64,000 bases of DNA from Achromobacter sp. B7 (GCF_003600685.1 NZ_CP032084.1:5332001-5396000); one strand, 5' to 3'. Counted from the first letter of the stretch, positions 38,422 to 48,894 are shown. The notes: generated by a model from the letters alone, not told the origin. Made by a program: numbers and translations.

Positions 38422-38985
38422 TCAGGTGCGCGGCAGCGTCACGCCGCGTTGGCCCTGGTATTTGCCGCCACGGTCCGCGTACGAGGTCTCGCACACTTCG
38501 TCGCTTTCCAGGAACAGCATCTGCGCGCAGCCTTCGCCGGCGTAGATCTTGGCGGGCAGCGGCGTGGTGTTCGAGAATTCCAGCGTGACGTGGCCTTCCC
38601 ATTCGGGTTCCAGCGGCGTCACGTTGACGATGATGCCGCAGCGCGCGTAGGTGCTTTTGCCCAGGCAAATGGTCAGGACGCTGCGCGGAATACGGAAGTA
38701 TTCCACCGTGCGGGCCAGGGCGAACGAGTTCGGCGGGATGATGCAAACATCACCCTTGAAGTCCACGAACGAGCCTTCGTCGAAGTTTTTCGGGTCGACG
38801 ATGGTGGAATTGATGTTCGTGAAAATCTTGAATTCATCGGCGCAGCGCACGTCGTAGCCGTAGCTGCTGGTGCCGTAGCTGACGATGCGCCCGCCATTGG
38901 CCGTGCGGACCTGGCCCGGTTCAAAGGGTTCGATCATGCCGGCGTCGGCCTGGCGGCGGATCCAGCGGTCGCTTTTGATGCTCAT
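38422..38985 (-). CDS. dcd: dCTP deaminase
   Basis: Dcd converts dCTP to dUTP as part of dTTP supply. The 187-aa trimeric enzyme shows [13 protein letters not shown] and the catalytic Glu in [19 protein letters not shown]. Converges with the VOC-GNAT gene. It is the dUTP source feeding thyA, encoded about 34 kb away. Confidence 0.96.
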   Translation of the reverse strand: MSIKSDRWIRRQADAGMIEPFEPGQVRTANGGRIVSYGTSSYGYDVRCADEFKIFTNINSTIVDPKNFDEGSFVDFKGDVCIIPPNSFALARTVEYFRIPRSVLTICLGKSTYARCGIIVNVTPLEPEWEGHVTLEFSNTTPLPAKIYAGEGCAQMLFLESDEVCETSYADRGGKYQGQRGVTLPRT

Positions 38986-39027
38986 GGTGGGAATGGTGCT
39001 AAAGGGGTGAAGTGGCCGTCATTTTAC

Positions 39028-42000
39028 TCAGTTCCCCCAGAACGTCCGGTACACCAGCGCGATGCCGTTGACCGACCCACCTTTCAAGTCCACGGAAAGC
39101 CCGCGCGCCAGACGGTAACTGGCCCGGCCCACGGTGTCGCTGCCGGCCAGCGCCTGCTCCACGCTTAGCGTGATGCCGTTGGCGAAAGACTTGCTGGCCA
39201 CCAGGAACTGGGTTGCCAGCTGGCTGTCACTGTCCCGGTTTACGTCGCCGGCCACCGTGCGGTCGGGCAGGATGCTGCCCGAACTGCCGATATTGCCGGT
39301 GCGCACGCTGACATCGTCCAGCCCGAACTGCTTGTAGAACGGCTGGCCGCCGCCCAGCAGCGCGGTGCCCACCGACACCAGCAAGGCCGCGTCGCTGCCG
39401 CTTTCGTCGGGTCCGCGCCCCAGCAGCAGCCAGGACAGCTTTTCGACATCGCTGACGTCCGGGTAGGACACCAGGTCGATACGCGGGCGCTGCGCGGTGC
39501 CGACCACCTTGACGCCGGCCTCAACCTGTTCGCCCGTGCGCAGGGCTTCGATGTCCAGCAGCGGGTTGTCCAGCCGGCCCTGGAACGTCAGCGTGCCCCG
39601 GCTGAGACGCAGCTTCTGGCCATAGGCCTCGATGCCGCCGCCCCGCGTGCGCAACGCGCCCACGCCGGTCAGCCGGCCGTCATTAAGCAGAATCTGGATG
39701 GAGCCCAGCAGCCCGGCGTCCAGCCCCATGCCCGTAATGTAGAAACGCGGCCCCATGTCGAACTTCAGGTTCATGCTGGTTTGCAGCGGCGTGGACACCG
39801 TGGCGCGATCCTGGCCCGGATGAATGACTTTGACGTCGTCATCCAGCGACGGCACGCCCTGCAGGATTTCCAGGCTGAACCACCCGGCGTCAGCCTTGAG
39901 GTCGCCCACGATGTCGATGCGCGGCATGGCGGCCGTCAGCGTGACCGTGCCGGAAACCATGGCGTAGCGGTCCGAGCGCTGCAAGGCCGGAAAGCGGTAC
40001 AGCGTCAGCTTGATGTCGCCGCCGCCGTCCATGATGTTCCACTGCCCGCGCGCCTCGGCGTAGCCGCCCTTGGCCTCGGGGTTGGTCGTGATCCATTCCT
40101 TGGTGCGCCATTCGGCCGGCATCACGCGCAGCGATGCCGGAAAGCGCAGGCTGTCCAGCACCAGCCGCTGGCCGTCCAGCCGCGCCGACAGCGTGCCGTC
40201 CACCAGGCGCACGCCGTCGTCAATGCGGACCAGGCGCAGCTTGTCGCCCCGGATGTTGCCCGTGGCCGACCATTTTCCGGCCAAGGTGCCTTGCACCTCG
40301 ACGTTGGCCTTGACGGCGCCGCCCACTTCCATCGAATCGCCCACAAACAGGCCGACCCAGGCCAGATCGGCAATGTCGGCGTCCAGCTTGGCACGCAGCG
40401 GCTGGCGCTCGTCCAGCGCCATGCCGCCCTTGGCGTCCACGCGCAGCACGGCGGTGCCGGTGCCGTTCACGGTGCCCATCTTGGCGGTAGCCAGGTCGAT
40501 TCTGGCGTCCAGGCGGCTGGCGTTGGGCGACGTGGGCGTGGCCGTCAGGTCCAGCACAAGCGCCTTCAATCCCAGGGGGACGGGCGGGTCGCCCGGGATC
40601 AGCAGGTCGCCTTCACGGCGGGCAATGCGCGCCTTGCCCGCCAGGCGGCCGTCAAATTTCAAGTCCCAAAGCAGGTCCAGGGCGATGCGGCGCTGGCCCT
40701 CGGGCACCATGGCGTTTACGCGCGAGGGGCCCTTGCCCAGCTTGGCGGCGGCCTCGGGGTCCAGCGCGCCAATCACCTGGCGGGCCATGGCGGCCGTGAT
40801 GACCAGGTTGTCGGCCTGGCCGGCGGTTTCCCAGCGCTTGCCACCGCCGCGCGAGCCTTGGTGCGCCAAGGTCAGGCGTTCCTTGCCCGGCAGCGTCACG
40901 CTGAGAACGGTCTGGCCCACCTGCCACTGCCATTGCGGGTGCACGGCCGACGGCAGATAGGCCAAAGAGACCGGCCGGTCTGCCGCCACGATGAACCCGG
41001 CGCTATCGGCCGTCAGCTTGGAAAAGGTGCCGCGCCAGCCCACCAGCGCCGCGTCGGGCTGGCCCGCGGGGCCCTTGCCCCAGCCGCCGGCAAAGACGAT
41101 ATTGGCTTTGGCCGGCGCTTCGCCCAGCACGCCCGCGCGGGGCTTGGCGGGGGTGTAACCGGCGTTCAGCTCGCCGCGATGCGCCGCGATATTGCCGGCC
41201 AGCTTGCCCTTGAGCTCGGCGCCGCCCGGGATGCCGGGCCAGAAGGCGTCCAGCTGCGGCGCCTGCGCGTCCAAGGTCAGCGCGCCGTCGGTGGCGTCCA
41301 TCTCGCCCGATGCGCGGATGCGGTTACGACCCAGCTTCAAGTCCACGTCCAGGCCGTGAATGCGCAGTCCGGACAGCGGGTCGGAGGAGGCGGCGGGTGC
41401 GGTCGTTGGCGCCGTTGTGGAGCCCGCTGGTGCGGGTGCGGGTGCGGGTGCCGGTGCCGGTGCGGGTGCGGGTGCGGGTGCGGGTGCGGGTGCGGGTGCG
41501 GGTGCGGGTGCGGGTGCGGGTGCGGGTGCGGGTGCAGGTGCCGTTGCGGGTGCCGTTGCGGGTGCCGTTGCGGGTGCCGGCGCCGTCGCTGTTGCCGGTG
41601 CCGCGGCCGGTGCCGATCCGGGCTCGGTTGCGGCGATGTCCACTTGCGCTTTCACGCCGCCCGTCAGCGGCTGCTTGTTCCAGCGGGTGCCCTCTTCGAA
41701 ACGCAGGTCAATGGCGGCATGGCGCAACTGGCTCAGGTTTTCAATGTCGGCCTGCACGTCGCCGCGCACCGTCAGGACTGCCGGGGGCACGTCCTTGCCC
41801 AACCACGGCGCCAGATCCAAACGCTGCGCGCTGATCGTGCCGGTGATGCGGTCGCGGCCGGCGACTTGGCCGGCGCCCGATTGCAGGTCGAACTGGGCGG
41901 CCAGGGTCGACTTATCCGGCAGCTGCGCGTTGGCGCGGGCGCTGCGCAGGATAAGCGCGGTGCGCGGGGCCAGGTCGGCCACCACGTCCAGCAGCATCCC

Positions 42001-43176
42001 CGACCCGGCACCGTCCAGCTTGGCCTGGATGCCATCCATCGACCCCGCCGCATCGGCGCGCAGCACGACCTGGCAGGCGGGCGCGGGCGGGCCGGCGATC
42101 TCGGAAGTAGCGGCTTTGGAGCCGGCGCTCGCGCCCGGCCCGGCGGCCACATTGGCGTTCCCCGTGGCTTTGGGATTTACCTGTGCGCTTGCTGTGGTCG
42201 TCCGCGCATCGGCTTTGTTGCGGCCCTGATTGGCTTTGGAGTTCGCCTGCGCGTCGGCTTTGGAGTTCGCCTGCACGTTCGCGTCGGACGCCGGCGCATT
42301 GGCTTTGGAGTTCGCCTGCGCGTTGCTCGGTGCGCTGCCGCGCGGTTTCGCCGATGTTCCCGATTGCGGCGCAGTCCGCGCGCCCGGTTGCGCCGTGCGT
42401 TCGGCGCCGGCGGCGGGCTTGGCTTGCGACGTCGTGTCCCCTTGCTTGCCCGTCGCGGCCGGACCCGCCGCGAATACGCCCCCTAATCGGTCCGCCTGAC
42501 ACAAGGGAGATTCGGGGCCGGACCCGCGCGCGGTCACATCCAGGCGCGCGGCGAACGGCCAGGGGTCGGCCATGCCTTGCAGCTGCGCTTCGCCCGACAC
42601 CTGCGCCTCGCCCACCTCGTGGCCAACCCGCAGCGACGCGATGCGCAGCTGCGCGCCTTGCTTGCCGGCCGCGAACGTCGCGCTAAGGTCGCCCAGCGTG
42701 ACCGGCAACGGCTGGCCGTCCTGCTCCAGTTGAAAATCACCCAGGGCCAGGCGGTCCACGGCAATATCCACGGGCAGGGACGGCAAGGAAAACGGCTCGT
42801 TATCGTCCGGCGTGGCGGGCGCCTCGGCTGACGGGGCCAAGGCCACGCGCACCGATTCCGCCGACACGTCGCGCACATGCAGCCGCCGCTGGCCCAGCGC
42901 GCGCCAGTCCACATTCAGATGTAGCCGGCTGATATCGACGCGCGTGCCGCCCGCGTCCAGGTCCAGCTTGCCCACGGTCACGCCGCGCAACAACGATCCG
43001 TTCACGTCCAGCGCCTGGCCGTTCAACTGCTGGGCGGCGGTGGTCAGCAACAGCCGCGTGCCACTTTGCGACCCCACCAGCCAGAACAGGAAGCCGGCGG
43101 CCAGCAACAGCAGCATCGCCAAACCCGGCAGCCACCACACCAGCACCTGCCGCAGGAATTTGCGCAACAGCTTCAA
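39028..43176 (-). CDS. tamB: TamB, inner-membrane protein of the translocation and assembly module
   Basis: The 1382-aa TamB spans the periplasm and, with TamA, handles outer-membrane protein and lipid transport. It has one N-terminal membrane anchor (residues 14-34) and long beta-helical repeats; the conserved DUF490 C-terminus starts around residue 1020 and ends LVYRTFWGN. The start is TTG, overlapping the tamA stop by four bases (TTGA), so it is translationally coupled. Two low-complexity inserts are unusual: a Gln-Ala-Asn-Ser-Lys-rich segment (about residues 270-325) and a Pro-Ala run (about 530-585). They look like expanded linkers between beta-helix blocks. Confidence 0.92.
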   Translation of the reverse strand: MKLLRKFLRQVLVWWLPGLAMLLLLAAGFLFWLVGSQSGTRLLLTTAAQQLNGQALDVNGSLLRGVTVGKLDLDAGGTRVDISRLHLNVDWRALGQRRLHVRDVSAESVRVALAPSAEAPATPDDNEPFSLPSLPVDIAVDRLALGDFQLEQDGQPLPVTLGDLSATFAAGKQGAQLRIASLRVGHEVGEAQVSGEAQLQGMADPWPFAARLDVTARGSGPESPLCQADRLGGVFAAGPAATGKQGDTTSQAKPAAGAERTAQPGARTAPQSGTSAKPRGSAPSNAQANSKANAPASDANVQANSKADAQANSKANQGRNKADARTTTASAQVNPKATGNANVAAGPGASAGSKAATSEIAGPPAPACQVVLRADAAGSMDGIQAKLDGAGSGMLLDVVADLAPRTALILRSARANAQLPDKSTLAAQFDLQSGAGQVAGRDRITGTISAQRLDLAPWLGKDVPPAVLTVRGDVQADIENLSQLRHAAIDLRFEEGTRWNKQPLTGGVKAQVDIAATEPGSAPAAAPATATAPAPATAPATAPATAPAPAPAPAPAPAPAPAPAPAPAPAPAPAPAPAPAPAPAGSTTAPTTAPAASSDPLSGLRIHGLDVDLKLGRNRIRASGEMDATDGALTLDAQAPQLDAFWPGIPGGAELKGKLAGNIAAHRGELNAGYTPAKPRAGVLGEAPAKANIVFAGGWGKGPAGQPDAALVGWRGTFSKLTADSAGFIVAADRPVSLAYLPSAVHPQWQWQVGQTVLSVTLPGKERLTLAHQGSRGGGKRWETAGQADNLVITAAMARQVIGALDPEAAAKLGKGPSRVNAMVPEGQRRIALDLLWDLKFDGRLAGKARIARREGDLLIPGDPPVPLGLKALVLDLTATPTSPNASRLDARIDLATAKMGTVNGTGTAVLRVDAKGGMALDERQPLRAKLDADIADLAWVGLFVGDSMEVGGAVKANVEVQGTLAGKWSATGNIRGDKLRLVRIDDGVRLVDGTLSARLDGQRLVLDSLRFPASLRVMPAEWRTKEWITTNPEAKGGYAEARGQWNIMDGGGDIKLTLYRFPALQRSDRYAMVSGTVTLTAAMPRIDIVGDLKADAGWFSLEILQGVPSLDDDVKVIHPGQDRATVSTPLQTSMNLKFDMGPRFYITGMGLDAGLLGSIQILLNDGRLTGVGALRTRGGGIEAYGQKLRLSRGTLTFQGRLDNPLLDIEALRTGEQVEAGVKVVGTAQRPRIDLVSYPDVSDVEKLSWLLLGRGPDESGSDAALLVSVGTALLGGGQPFYKQFGLDDVSVRTGNIGSSGSILPDRTVAGDVNRDSDSQLATQFLVASKSFANGITLSVEQALAGSDTVGRASYRLARGLSVDLKGGSVNGIALVYRTFWGN
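41431..41536 (-). repeat. Hexamer repeat (TGCGGG)n inside tamB encoding Pro-Ala
   Basis: Twelve consecutive perfect TGCGGG units (41461-41532) plus degenerate flanking copies from 41431. On the minus strand each unit reads CCC GCA, giving Pro-Ala. Because the unit is six bases, copy-number change keeps the frame and only alters linker length. Confidence 0.92.
42232..42319 (-). repeat. Three direct copies of a 19-base unit inside tamB
   Basis: GGCTTTGGAGTTCGCCTGC occurs at 42232-42250, 42256-42274 and 42301-42319. They encode AQANSKA modules on the minus strand, producing the Gln-Ala-Asn-Ser-Lys linker. Confidence 0.85.
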
Positions 43177-45068
43177 AACGCGATCCCCAACGAAAAGTGC
43201 AGACGCAGGTCGCGCTCGCGCTGGCCGTAGGCCACGTCCAGGAACAAGGGGCCGGCGGGGGTGCGCACCCGCGCGCCGACGCCGTAGCCCACCGCCAGGG
43301 ACATGTCGCCGAAGGACTCGGCGGCATCGCCCGCGTCCACGAACACGCCCATGCCCCAGCGTTCGTTGAAATAGTGGTCGTATTCGACGCTACCTACAAC
43401 CAGCGTCGGCGCGCCCACCACGGCGTTGTCGCGTTGCACGCCGATGCTTTGATATTTGTAGCCGCGTATGGACCGCGCGCCGCCCGTGCGAAAGCCGAAG
43501 TCGTCCGGCACCTGCACCTTGCTGCTGGACCACACGCGGCCGACCTCGCCGCGCACCGTCAAGACGTCCAGCTTGCCGATGGGCCACCATTTCTGCGCAC
43601 GCAGGCGGGCGCGGGTATAGGGTTCGCCAGTGTCCAGCGTCACGCCCACGCCGCCGCCCACGGCAATCAGGTTGCCTTCGCGCGGGTCATATTTGTTGTC
43701 GACGTCGCGGCGCAGCCATTCGGCCGTGGCGGTCAGCGTGGGCAACGTATATTCGTCGCCGCCGTCGATTTTTACGTGGTCCTGTGCCAGCAGCAGGCCC
43801 CAACGCGTTTCATATTCGACGCGGCTGTCGCCCGCGCCCTTGCGCTCTTGCAGACGCGTGGCGCCCAGGGCATAGCGGGTTACATCCAGGCCCTGGATGT
43901 CGGAATGGTCGGCCAGCACGCCAAACGAATCCTTGTAGCCGCGCTCGGTGGGCGGCAGCAGGAAGTCGGCGTAGGCGCGCTGACGCAGGCGGTCCACGCT
44001 GAAACCGGTTTCCATGGTGACGGGTTGGCCGAAGACCACGTTCTGGCGGTATAGCGATTCCACGCGCACGCCCGCCTCGTCGTCCACGCCGATCGAGGCC
44101 GTGAAGCGCTTGGGCGGCGCTTCCACCACGCGCACCTGCACGGGCAAGGTCACTTCGCCATCCGAGTCATAGGTGGGCGGCGGCGGCGGCACCGCGCCCG
44201 ACACGGTGGGGTCGCCCGCGGGCGTGGCGGCGGCCACATCGGCAGAGCCGGGCGCGCGGGCGCGATCGGATTTCACGTCGGCCGCCTGCGGCGGCGTGCT
44301 GCCGGGCGGCTCCAACGACACGAAGGCGCCGCGAAAGAAGGCCGTTGATTGCAGGTCCTGCTGCCAGGTATCCAGTCGGTTCTGATCGTAGGCGGCCCCG
44401 ACCGAATAGCGCACGTAGCGCTGCACCAGCTTGTCCGGTACGCGTTTCAGGCCTTCGGTGGTCAGTTCGCCCATACGGACCTGCGGCCCGCTGTCCACGG
44501 TCACCTGCAAGGCTGCGGTGGCCGTGTCGGCCATGATTTCCGCCTGCGATGCCGTCATGCGCGCCAGCATGAAGTCGCGCGTCGATATCTCGTCCAGCAG
44601 GTTCGACTTGGCGCGGTTCCAGTCACTATTGATGAATGGCTGTCCGGCCTTGAGCTGCCAGTCGTCGCGCAGCTTTTGCACACGCTGGGCGAATTCCGGA
44701 CGCGTGATGCGGCCGGTGAACTTCAGGTCCACGGACGAGACGGTCGTGCGCTTGCCCGGCACGATGCCGATATCCCAGGTTTCCCCGCCGATATCGGTGC
44801 CGGATTCCAGCGTTACCGTGGGTGAAAAGTAACCCTGCGTGGCCAGCGCGGCCAGCGTGGCGTCGCGCGCACGGCGTCGCAGCCGGTTGATTTCGCCCCC
44901 GTCCTGGTCTTCAGCCAGCCGAGCAATGGCATCAACGGCCTCGGTAATGGCCGTCAGCGCGGCCGGCGGCACGCCGCCCGGGTCCACGATGACTTCCGGC
45001 CGCTTGGCCAACGCCTCGGCTGAAAACACGCATAGTCCTGCCAGAATGGCGCGGGCTGCCCATTGCAT
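43173..45068 (-). CDS. tamA: TamA, Omp85-family outer-membrane protein
   Basis: This 631-aa outer-membrane protein has a signal peptide (cleavage near AEALA, residue 22), three POTRA-type domains (about 25-330) and a C-terminal 16-strand barrel ending in a terminal Phe. The last POTRA is preceded by a Pro-rich insert (PPGSTPPQAADVKSD ... PPPPPTYDSDGE, about 250-300), an atypical feature. The GVGARVRTPAGPLFLDVAYG strand and RGYKYQSIG are typical Omp85 barrel elements. It is three bases after the mrp stop and overlaps tamB. Confidence 0.92.
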   Translation of the reverse strand: MQWAARAILAGLCVFSAEALAKRPEVIVDPGGVPPAALTAITEAVDAIARLAEDQDGGEINRLRRRARDATLAALATQGYFSPTVTLESGTDIGGETWDIGIVPGKRTTVSSVDLKFTGRITRPEFAQRVQKLRDDWQLKAGQPFINSDWNRAKSNLLDEISTRDFMLARMTASQAEIMADTATAALQVTVDSGPQVRMGELTTEGLKRVPDKLVQRYVRYSVGAAYDQNRLDTWQQDLQSTAFFRGAFVSLEPPGSTPPQAADVKSDRARAPGSADVAAATPAGDPTVSGAVPPPPPTYDSDGEVTLPVQVRVVEAPPKRFTASIGVDDEAGVRVESLYRQNVVFGQPVTMETGFSVDRLRQRAYADFLLPPTERGYKDSFGVLADHSDIQGLDVTRYALGATRLQERKGAGDSRVEYETRWGLLLAQDHVKIDGGDEYTLPTLTATAEWLRRDVDNKYDPREGNLIAVGGGVGVTLDTGEPYTRARLRAQKWWPIGKLDVLTVRGEVGRVWSSSKVQVPDDFGFRTGGARSIRGYKYQSIGVQRDNAVVGAPTLVVGSVEYDHYFNERWGMGVFVDAGDAAESFGDMSLAVGYGVGARVRTPAGPLFLDVAYGQRERDLRLHFSLGIAF

Positions 45069-45071
45069 GTG

Positions 45072-46160
45072 TCAGGTCGGCTGCTGGACGACAATAGACG
45101 GGAATTTTCCGGCCATATCACGCGGTAGCGCGGCCACCCCGGCGGCCAGCTTGCGGGCAATGGCACGATAAAGCCCGGCGGCTTCGCTACCGGCATCCGA
45201 CACCACGGTGGGCTTGCCGGCGTCCGTTTGTTCGCGGATGGCAAGCGTCAGCGGCAGGCTGCCCAGCCAGGGCGTTTGATACTGCTCGGCCATGCGCTGG
45301 CCGCCGCCTTCACCAAAAATGTGTTCGGCATGACCGCACTGCGAGCAGATGTGAATGGCCATGTTTTCGACCACGCCCAGAATCGGCACTTCAACCTTCT
45401 GGAACATGCGCAAGCCCTTGCGGGCGTCCAGCAGCGCGATGTCCTGCGGCGTGGTCACGATGACGGCGCCCACCACCGGCACCTTCTGCGCCAGCGTCAA
45501 CGCCACATCGCCCGTGCCGGGAGGCATGTCGACGATCAGGTAATCCAGGTCGCGCCAATTGGTCTGGCGCAGCAACTGTTCCAGCGCCTGCGTCACCATC
45601 GGGCCGCGCCAGATGGCGGGGGAATCGGCGTCGATCAGGAAGCCGATGGAATTGGCCTGCAAGCCGTGGCCCGTCAGGGGTTCCATGCTTTTGTTGTCCA
45701 GGCTTTCCGGGCGGCCCGAAATGCCCAGCATCGTGGGCACGCTGGGTCCATAGATGTCGGCGTCCAGCACGCCGACCTTGGCGCCCTCGGCCGACAAGGC
45801 CAGCGCCAGGTTCACGGCGGTGGTGCTCTTGCCCACGCCGCCCTTGCCCGACGCAACGGCAATGATGTTGCGCACGTTGGGCAGCGGCTTCAAGCCCTTC
45901 TGCACCGCGTGGGCCGCAACCTTCCAGGTGATGTTGATGCGGGCGTCGGGAACGCCGGCCTGGGCCAGCGCCGCAGCCGCCACGGCGGCCACCTGTTCCC
46001 GCACGCCGTCGGCGGGATACCCCAATTCCAGGGTGACGGCCACGCGGCCGCCTGTCAGGTCGATGTCACGATCTTTTACAGAAACGCCCAGGTCCAAACC
46101 CGTGTTGGGGTCGCGCGCCGCGCGCAAAGCGGCGCGGATGTTTTCTATCGTTATACTCAT
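45072..46160 (-). CDS. apbC: Iron-sulfur cluster carrier Mrp/ApbC (NBP35 family)
   Basis: This 362-aa P-loop ATPase carries and transfers Fe-S clusters. It has the deviant Walker A VASGKGGVGKSTTAVNLA (about residues 102-118), a DUF59 N-terminal region (1-90) and the C-x2-C pair in IHICSQCGHAEHIFGEGGG. All binding residues are present. It starts a compact mrp-tamA-tamB unit, with three bases to tamA; this order is common in beta-proteobacteria. Divergent from the small membrane protein gene at 46262. Confidence 0.94.
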   Translation of the reverse strand: MSITIENIRAALRAARDPNTGLDLGVSVKDRDIDLTGGRVAVTLELGYPADGVREQVAAVAAAALAQAGVPDARINITWKVAAHAVQKGLKPLPNVRNIIAVASGKGGVGKSTTAVNLALALSAEGAKVGVLDADIYGPSVPTMLGISGRPESLDNKSMEPLTGHGLQANSIGFLIDADSPAIWRGPMVTQALEQLLRQTNWRDLDYLIVDMPPGTGDVALTLAQKVPVVGAVIVTTPQDIALLDARKGLRMFQKVEVPILGVVENMAIHICSQCGHAEHIFGEGGGQRMAEQYQTPWLGSLPLTLAIREQTDAGKPTVVSDAGSEAAGLYRAIARKLAAGVAALPRDMAGKFPSIVVQQPT

Positions 46161-46261
46161 GTCACTATGGTTCCGTAGGCAGCGCGGCTTCTGCGGGCCG
46201 CCATCCCCTAAAGGATAGCGGATACGCGGGAACCTTTCGCTGCGTTTTGCATCCGACCTTC

Positions 46262-46537
46262 ATGACCAACACACTTATCCGCTTCTTCCGTGCCGTCCTT
46301 TTCGCCGCCCTGGCCTTGATCGGTATGGCGATGGCGCTGGTCTTCATGCTGTCCACGGCGCTTGCCGTGGCGATCCTTTACGTGGTCGCCAAGGTGCGCG
46401 GCAAACCTTTCGGCGTCCGCGCCTACTGGAGCCAGCGCCAAGGCGCCCGACCGGGACCCTTCCAGACCGCCACCGCCCCCTTCGCCACGCAACCGCGCGG
46501 CGATGTGATCGACGTCGAAGCTCGCGAAGTTCGCTAA
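46262..46537 (+). CDS. Small single- or two-helix membrane protein, unknown function
   Basis: The 91-aa chain MTNTLIRFFRAVLFAALALIG continues through a second hydrophobic stretch (residues 16-50 overall) and ends in a polar tail with DVIDVEAREVR. A TTG five codons upstream is in frame but has no ribosome site, so ATG 46262 is preferred. It is divergent from mrp. I do not recognise a family. Confidence 0.6.
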   Translation: MTNTLIRFFRAVLFAALALIGMAMALVFMLSTALAVAILYVVAKVRGKPFGVRAYWSQRQGARPGPFQTATAPFATQPRGDVIDVEAREVR

Positions 46538-46556
46538 CGTCGGCATGACGTAAAAC

Positions 46557-46580
46557 GCTTGCGCCGCGTGCGGCGCAAGC
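46557..46580 (+). terminator. Terminator-like hairpin after the small membrane protein gene
   Basis: A perfect stem GCTTGCGCCGC (46557-46567) with GCGGCGCAAGC (46570-46580) around a two-base turn. The tail TTGCCGTTGCCTTTGCCG is T-poor, so it may be an inefficient terminator. A short GCCGTTGCCTTT repeat follows. Confidence 0.5.
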
Positions 46581-46806
46581 TTGCCGTTGCCTTTGCCGTT
46601 GCCTTTGCCGTCGCCCGGTACGACCGCCCGGACTGCCCGCACCGGGTACCGCCACCGACTGCCGGCCGCCACCCATTCCAACCCGCCTGAATCGCGTCCG
46701 CGCGATCGGCGGGTTGCGTCGTTATCGGGCCGCGCCGGGGCAAGTCCACGCCATTGTCCTAAAATGGCCCGCCAAACCCTTTTTCCCTCCCCCTCTGTCG
46801 ACAACC

Positions 46807-48873
46807 ATGTCTCGCACCCTATTTGTCACCACAGCGCTGCCCTACGCCAACGGATCCTTCCACATCGGCCACATCATGGAATACATCCAGGCTGATATCT
46901 GGGTGCGTTCGATGCGAATGGCGGGCCACACGGTGCATTTCGTGGGTGCCGACGACGCGCACGGCGCGCCGATCATGTTGAAGGCCGAAAAAGAGGGCAT
47001 CACGCCGCAGGCGCTGGTGGCCCGCTATGCCGCTGAACGCCCGCAGTACCTGAACGGCTTCCACATCCGTTTCGACCACTGGCATTCCACCGATTCGGCG
47101 GAAAACGTCGCGCTGTCGCATGACATCTACCGCGCGCTGCGCGAGCAGAACCTGATCGAAACGCGCTCCATCGAACAGTTCTACGACCCGGTCAAGGGCA
47201 TGTTCCTGGCCGACCGCTACATCAAGGGCGAATGCCCCAAGTGCCACGCCAAGGACCAATACGGCGATTCCTGCGAAGTGTGCGGCGCCGTGTACGCGCC
47301 CACCGAACTCATCAACCCGTATTCGGCGCTGACCGGCGCGACGCCGGTGCTGAAGTCGTCCGACCACTTTTTCTTCAAGTTGTCCGATCCCCGTTGCGTG
47401 GAATTCCTGCAGCAATGGACCACCGGGTCCAACGCCAACGGCGGCAAGCACTTGCAGCCGGAAATGCTGGCCAAGACGCGGGAATGGCTGGGCGCCGAAG
47501 ACGGCGAGGCCAAGCTGGGCGACTGGGACATCTCGCGCGATGCCCCCTACTTCGGCATTGAGATCCCCGACGCGCCGGGCAAGTACTTCTACGTGTGGCT
47601 GGACGCACCGGTGGGCTATCTGGCGTCGCTGAAGTCGTACTGCGCGGTCAAGGGCCTGGACTTCGACGCCCTGCTCGACCCCAACGGCACCACCGAACAA
47701 GTGCACTTTATTGGCAAGGACATCGTGTATTTCCACGCGCTGTTCTGGCCCGCCATGCTGAAATTCGCCGGGCGCAAGACGCCGGACGCGGTCAATGTGC
47801 ACGGTTTCATCACCGTCAGCGGTGAAAAAATGTCCAAGAGCCGCGGCACCGGCATTTCGCCGCTGCGCTATCTGGAGCTGGGCATGAACGCGGAATGGAT
47901 GCGCTATTACATCGCCGCCAAGTTGAACGCCCGCGTCGAGGACGTGGACTTCAACCCCGAGGATTTCATCGCGCGCGTCAATAGCGACCTGGTCGGCAAA
48001 TACGTCAACATCGCCAGCCGCGCCGCCAGCTTCATCACCAAGCACTTTGACGGCGTGCTGGGCTATTCCGGCGACACCGCCGCGTTGTCGGCCGAATACG
48101 CCGAACAGGCCGAGTCGATCCGCGCCGCTTTCGAGGCACGCGAATACAACCGCGCCATTCGCGAGATCATGGCTTACGCCGACCGCATCAACCAGGCGTT
48201 CGACACCGCGCAGCCGTGGGTGCTGGCCAAGGGCCTGGCCACCGCCGACGACGCGCAAAAGGCCGCGTTGCAAGACATCTGCTCGCGTTCGCTGGCCGGC
48301 TTCAAGGCGTTGTCGGTGATGCTGGCGCCGGTGCTGCCGTCGCTGGCCGAGCGCGTCGCGCTGGAGTTGTTTGGCGCCCAAGCGCCGTTCACCTGGGCCG
48401 ATGCCGCCGTGCTGCCGCAGCGCGTGGCACCGTTCAAGCACCTGATGCAACGCGTGGAACCCCAGATGCTGGAAGACCTGTTCGAACCGCCCGCCGCCCC
48501 CGTCGTTGTGCCCGGTGGCGAGCCCGTTGCCGAAACCATTTCCATCGACGATTTCGCCCGCGTGGATCTGCGCATTGCGCAGATCGTCAACTGCGAACAC
48601 GTCGAAGGCTCGACCAAGCTGCTGCGCCTGACGCTGGACGTGGGCGAAGGCCGCCACCGCAACGTGTTCTCGGGCATCAAGTCGGCCTACAAGCCCGAAG
48701 ACCTGATCGGCAAGCTGACCGTCATGGTGGCCAACCTGGCGCCGCGCAAGATGAAGTTCGGCGTGTCCGAAGGCATGGTGCTGGCCGCCAGCCACGCGGA
48801 CGAAGCCGTGGACGCCGGCATCTATGTGCTGGAGCCCTTCCCCGGCGCCAAGCCCGGCATGCGCGTGCGTTGA
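46807..48873 (+). CDS. metG: Methionyl-tRNA synthetase
   Basis: MetG charges tRNA-Met. The 688-aa chain shows the HIGH motif (19-22), Zn-binding Cys clusters [17 protein letters not shown] (about 140-158), KMSKS in [10 protein letters not shown], and a C-terminal tRNA-binding domain (about 580-688, [22 protein letters not shown]). The ATG at 46807 was chosen over a 31-residue extension because [15 protein letters not shown] is the family start. No clear Shine-Dalgarno sequence precedes it; a -10-like TAAAAT lies at 46760-46765. Confidence 0.97.
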   Translation: MSRTLFVTTALPYANGSFHIGHIMEYIQADIWVRSMRMAGHTVHFVGADDAHGAPIMLKAEKEGITPQALVARYAAERPQYLNGFHIRFDHWHSTDSAENVALSHDIYRALREQNLIETRSIEQFYDPVKGMFLADRYIKGECPKCHAKDQYGDSCEVCGAVYAPTELINPYSALTGATPVLKSSDHFFFKLSDPRCVEFLQQWTTGSNANGGKHLQPEMLAKTREWLGAEDGEAKLGDWDISRDAPYFGIEIPDAPGKYFYVWLDAPVGYLASLKSYCAVKGLDFDALLDPNGTTEQVHFIGKDIVYFHALFWPAMLKFAGRKTPDAVNVHGFITVSGEKMSKSRGTGISPLRYLELGMNAEWMRYYIAAKLNARVEDVDFNPEDFIARVNSDLVGKYVNIASRAASFITKHFDGVLGYSGDTAALSAEYAEQAESIRAAFEAREYNRAIREIMAYADRINQAFDTAQPWVLAKGLATADDAQKAALQDICSRSLAGFKALSVMLAPVLPSLAERVALELFGAQAPFTWADAAVLPQRVAPFKHLMQRVEPQMLEDLFEPPAAPVVVPGGEPVAETISIDDFARVDLRIAQIVNCEHVEGSTKLLRLTLDVGEGRHRNVFSGIKSAYKPEDLIGKLTVMVANLAPRKMKFGVSEGMVLAASHADEAVDAGIYVLEPFPGAKPGMRVR

Positions 48874-48894
48874 TCGGCGCATCCGCCTGACGCA

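Noticed and set aside
41431..41536. Regular short repeat as a possible CRISPR array
   Set aside because: Units are six bases with no spacers and lie within a coding frame.
39781..42486. A 901-codon frame antisense to tamB
   Set aside because: Same reason; the Cys-Gly run in it is only the complement of the Pro-Ala hexamer repeat.
46247..46261. TTG start for the small membrane protein
   Set aside because: No ribosome site; ATG 46262 gives a cleaner start to the first hydrophobic helix.
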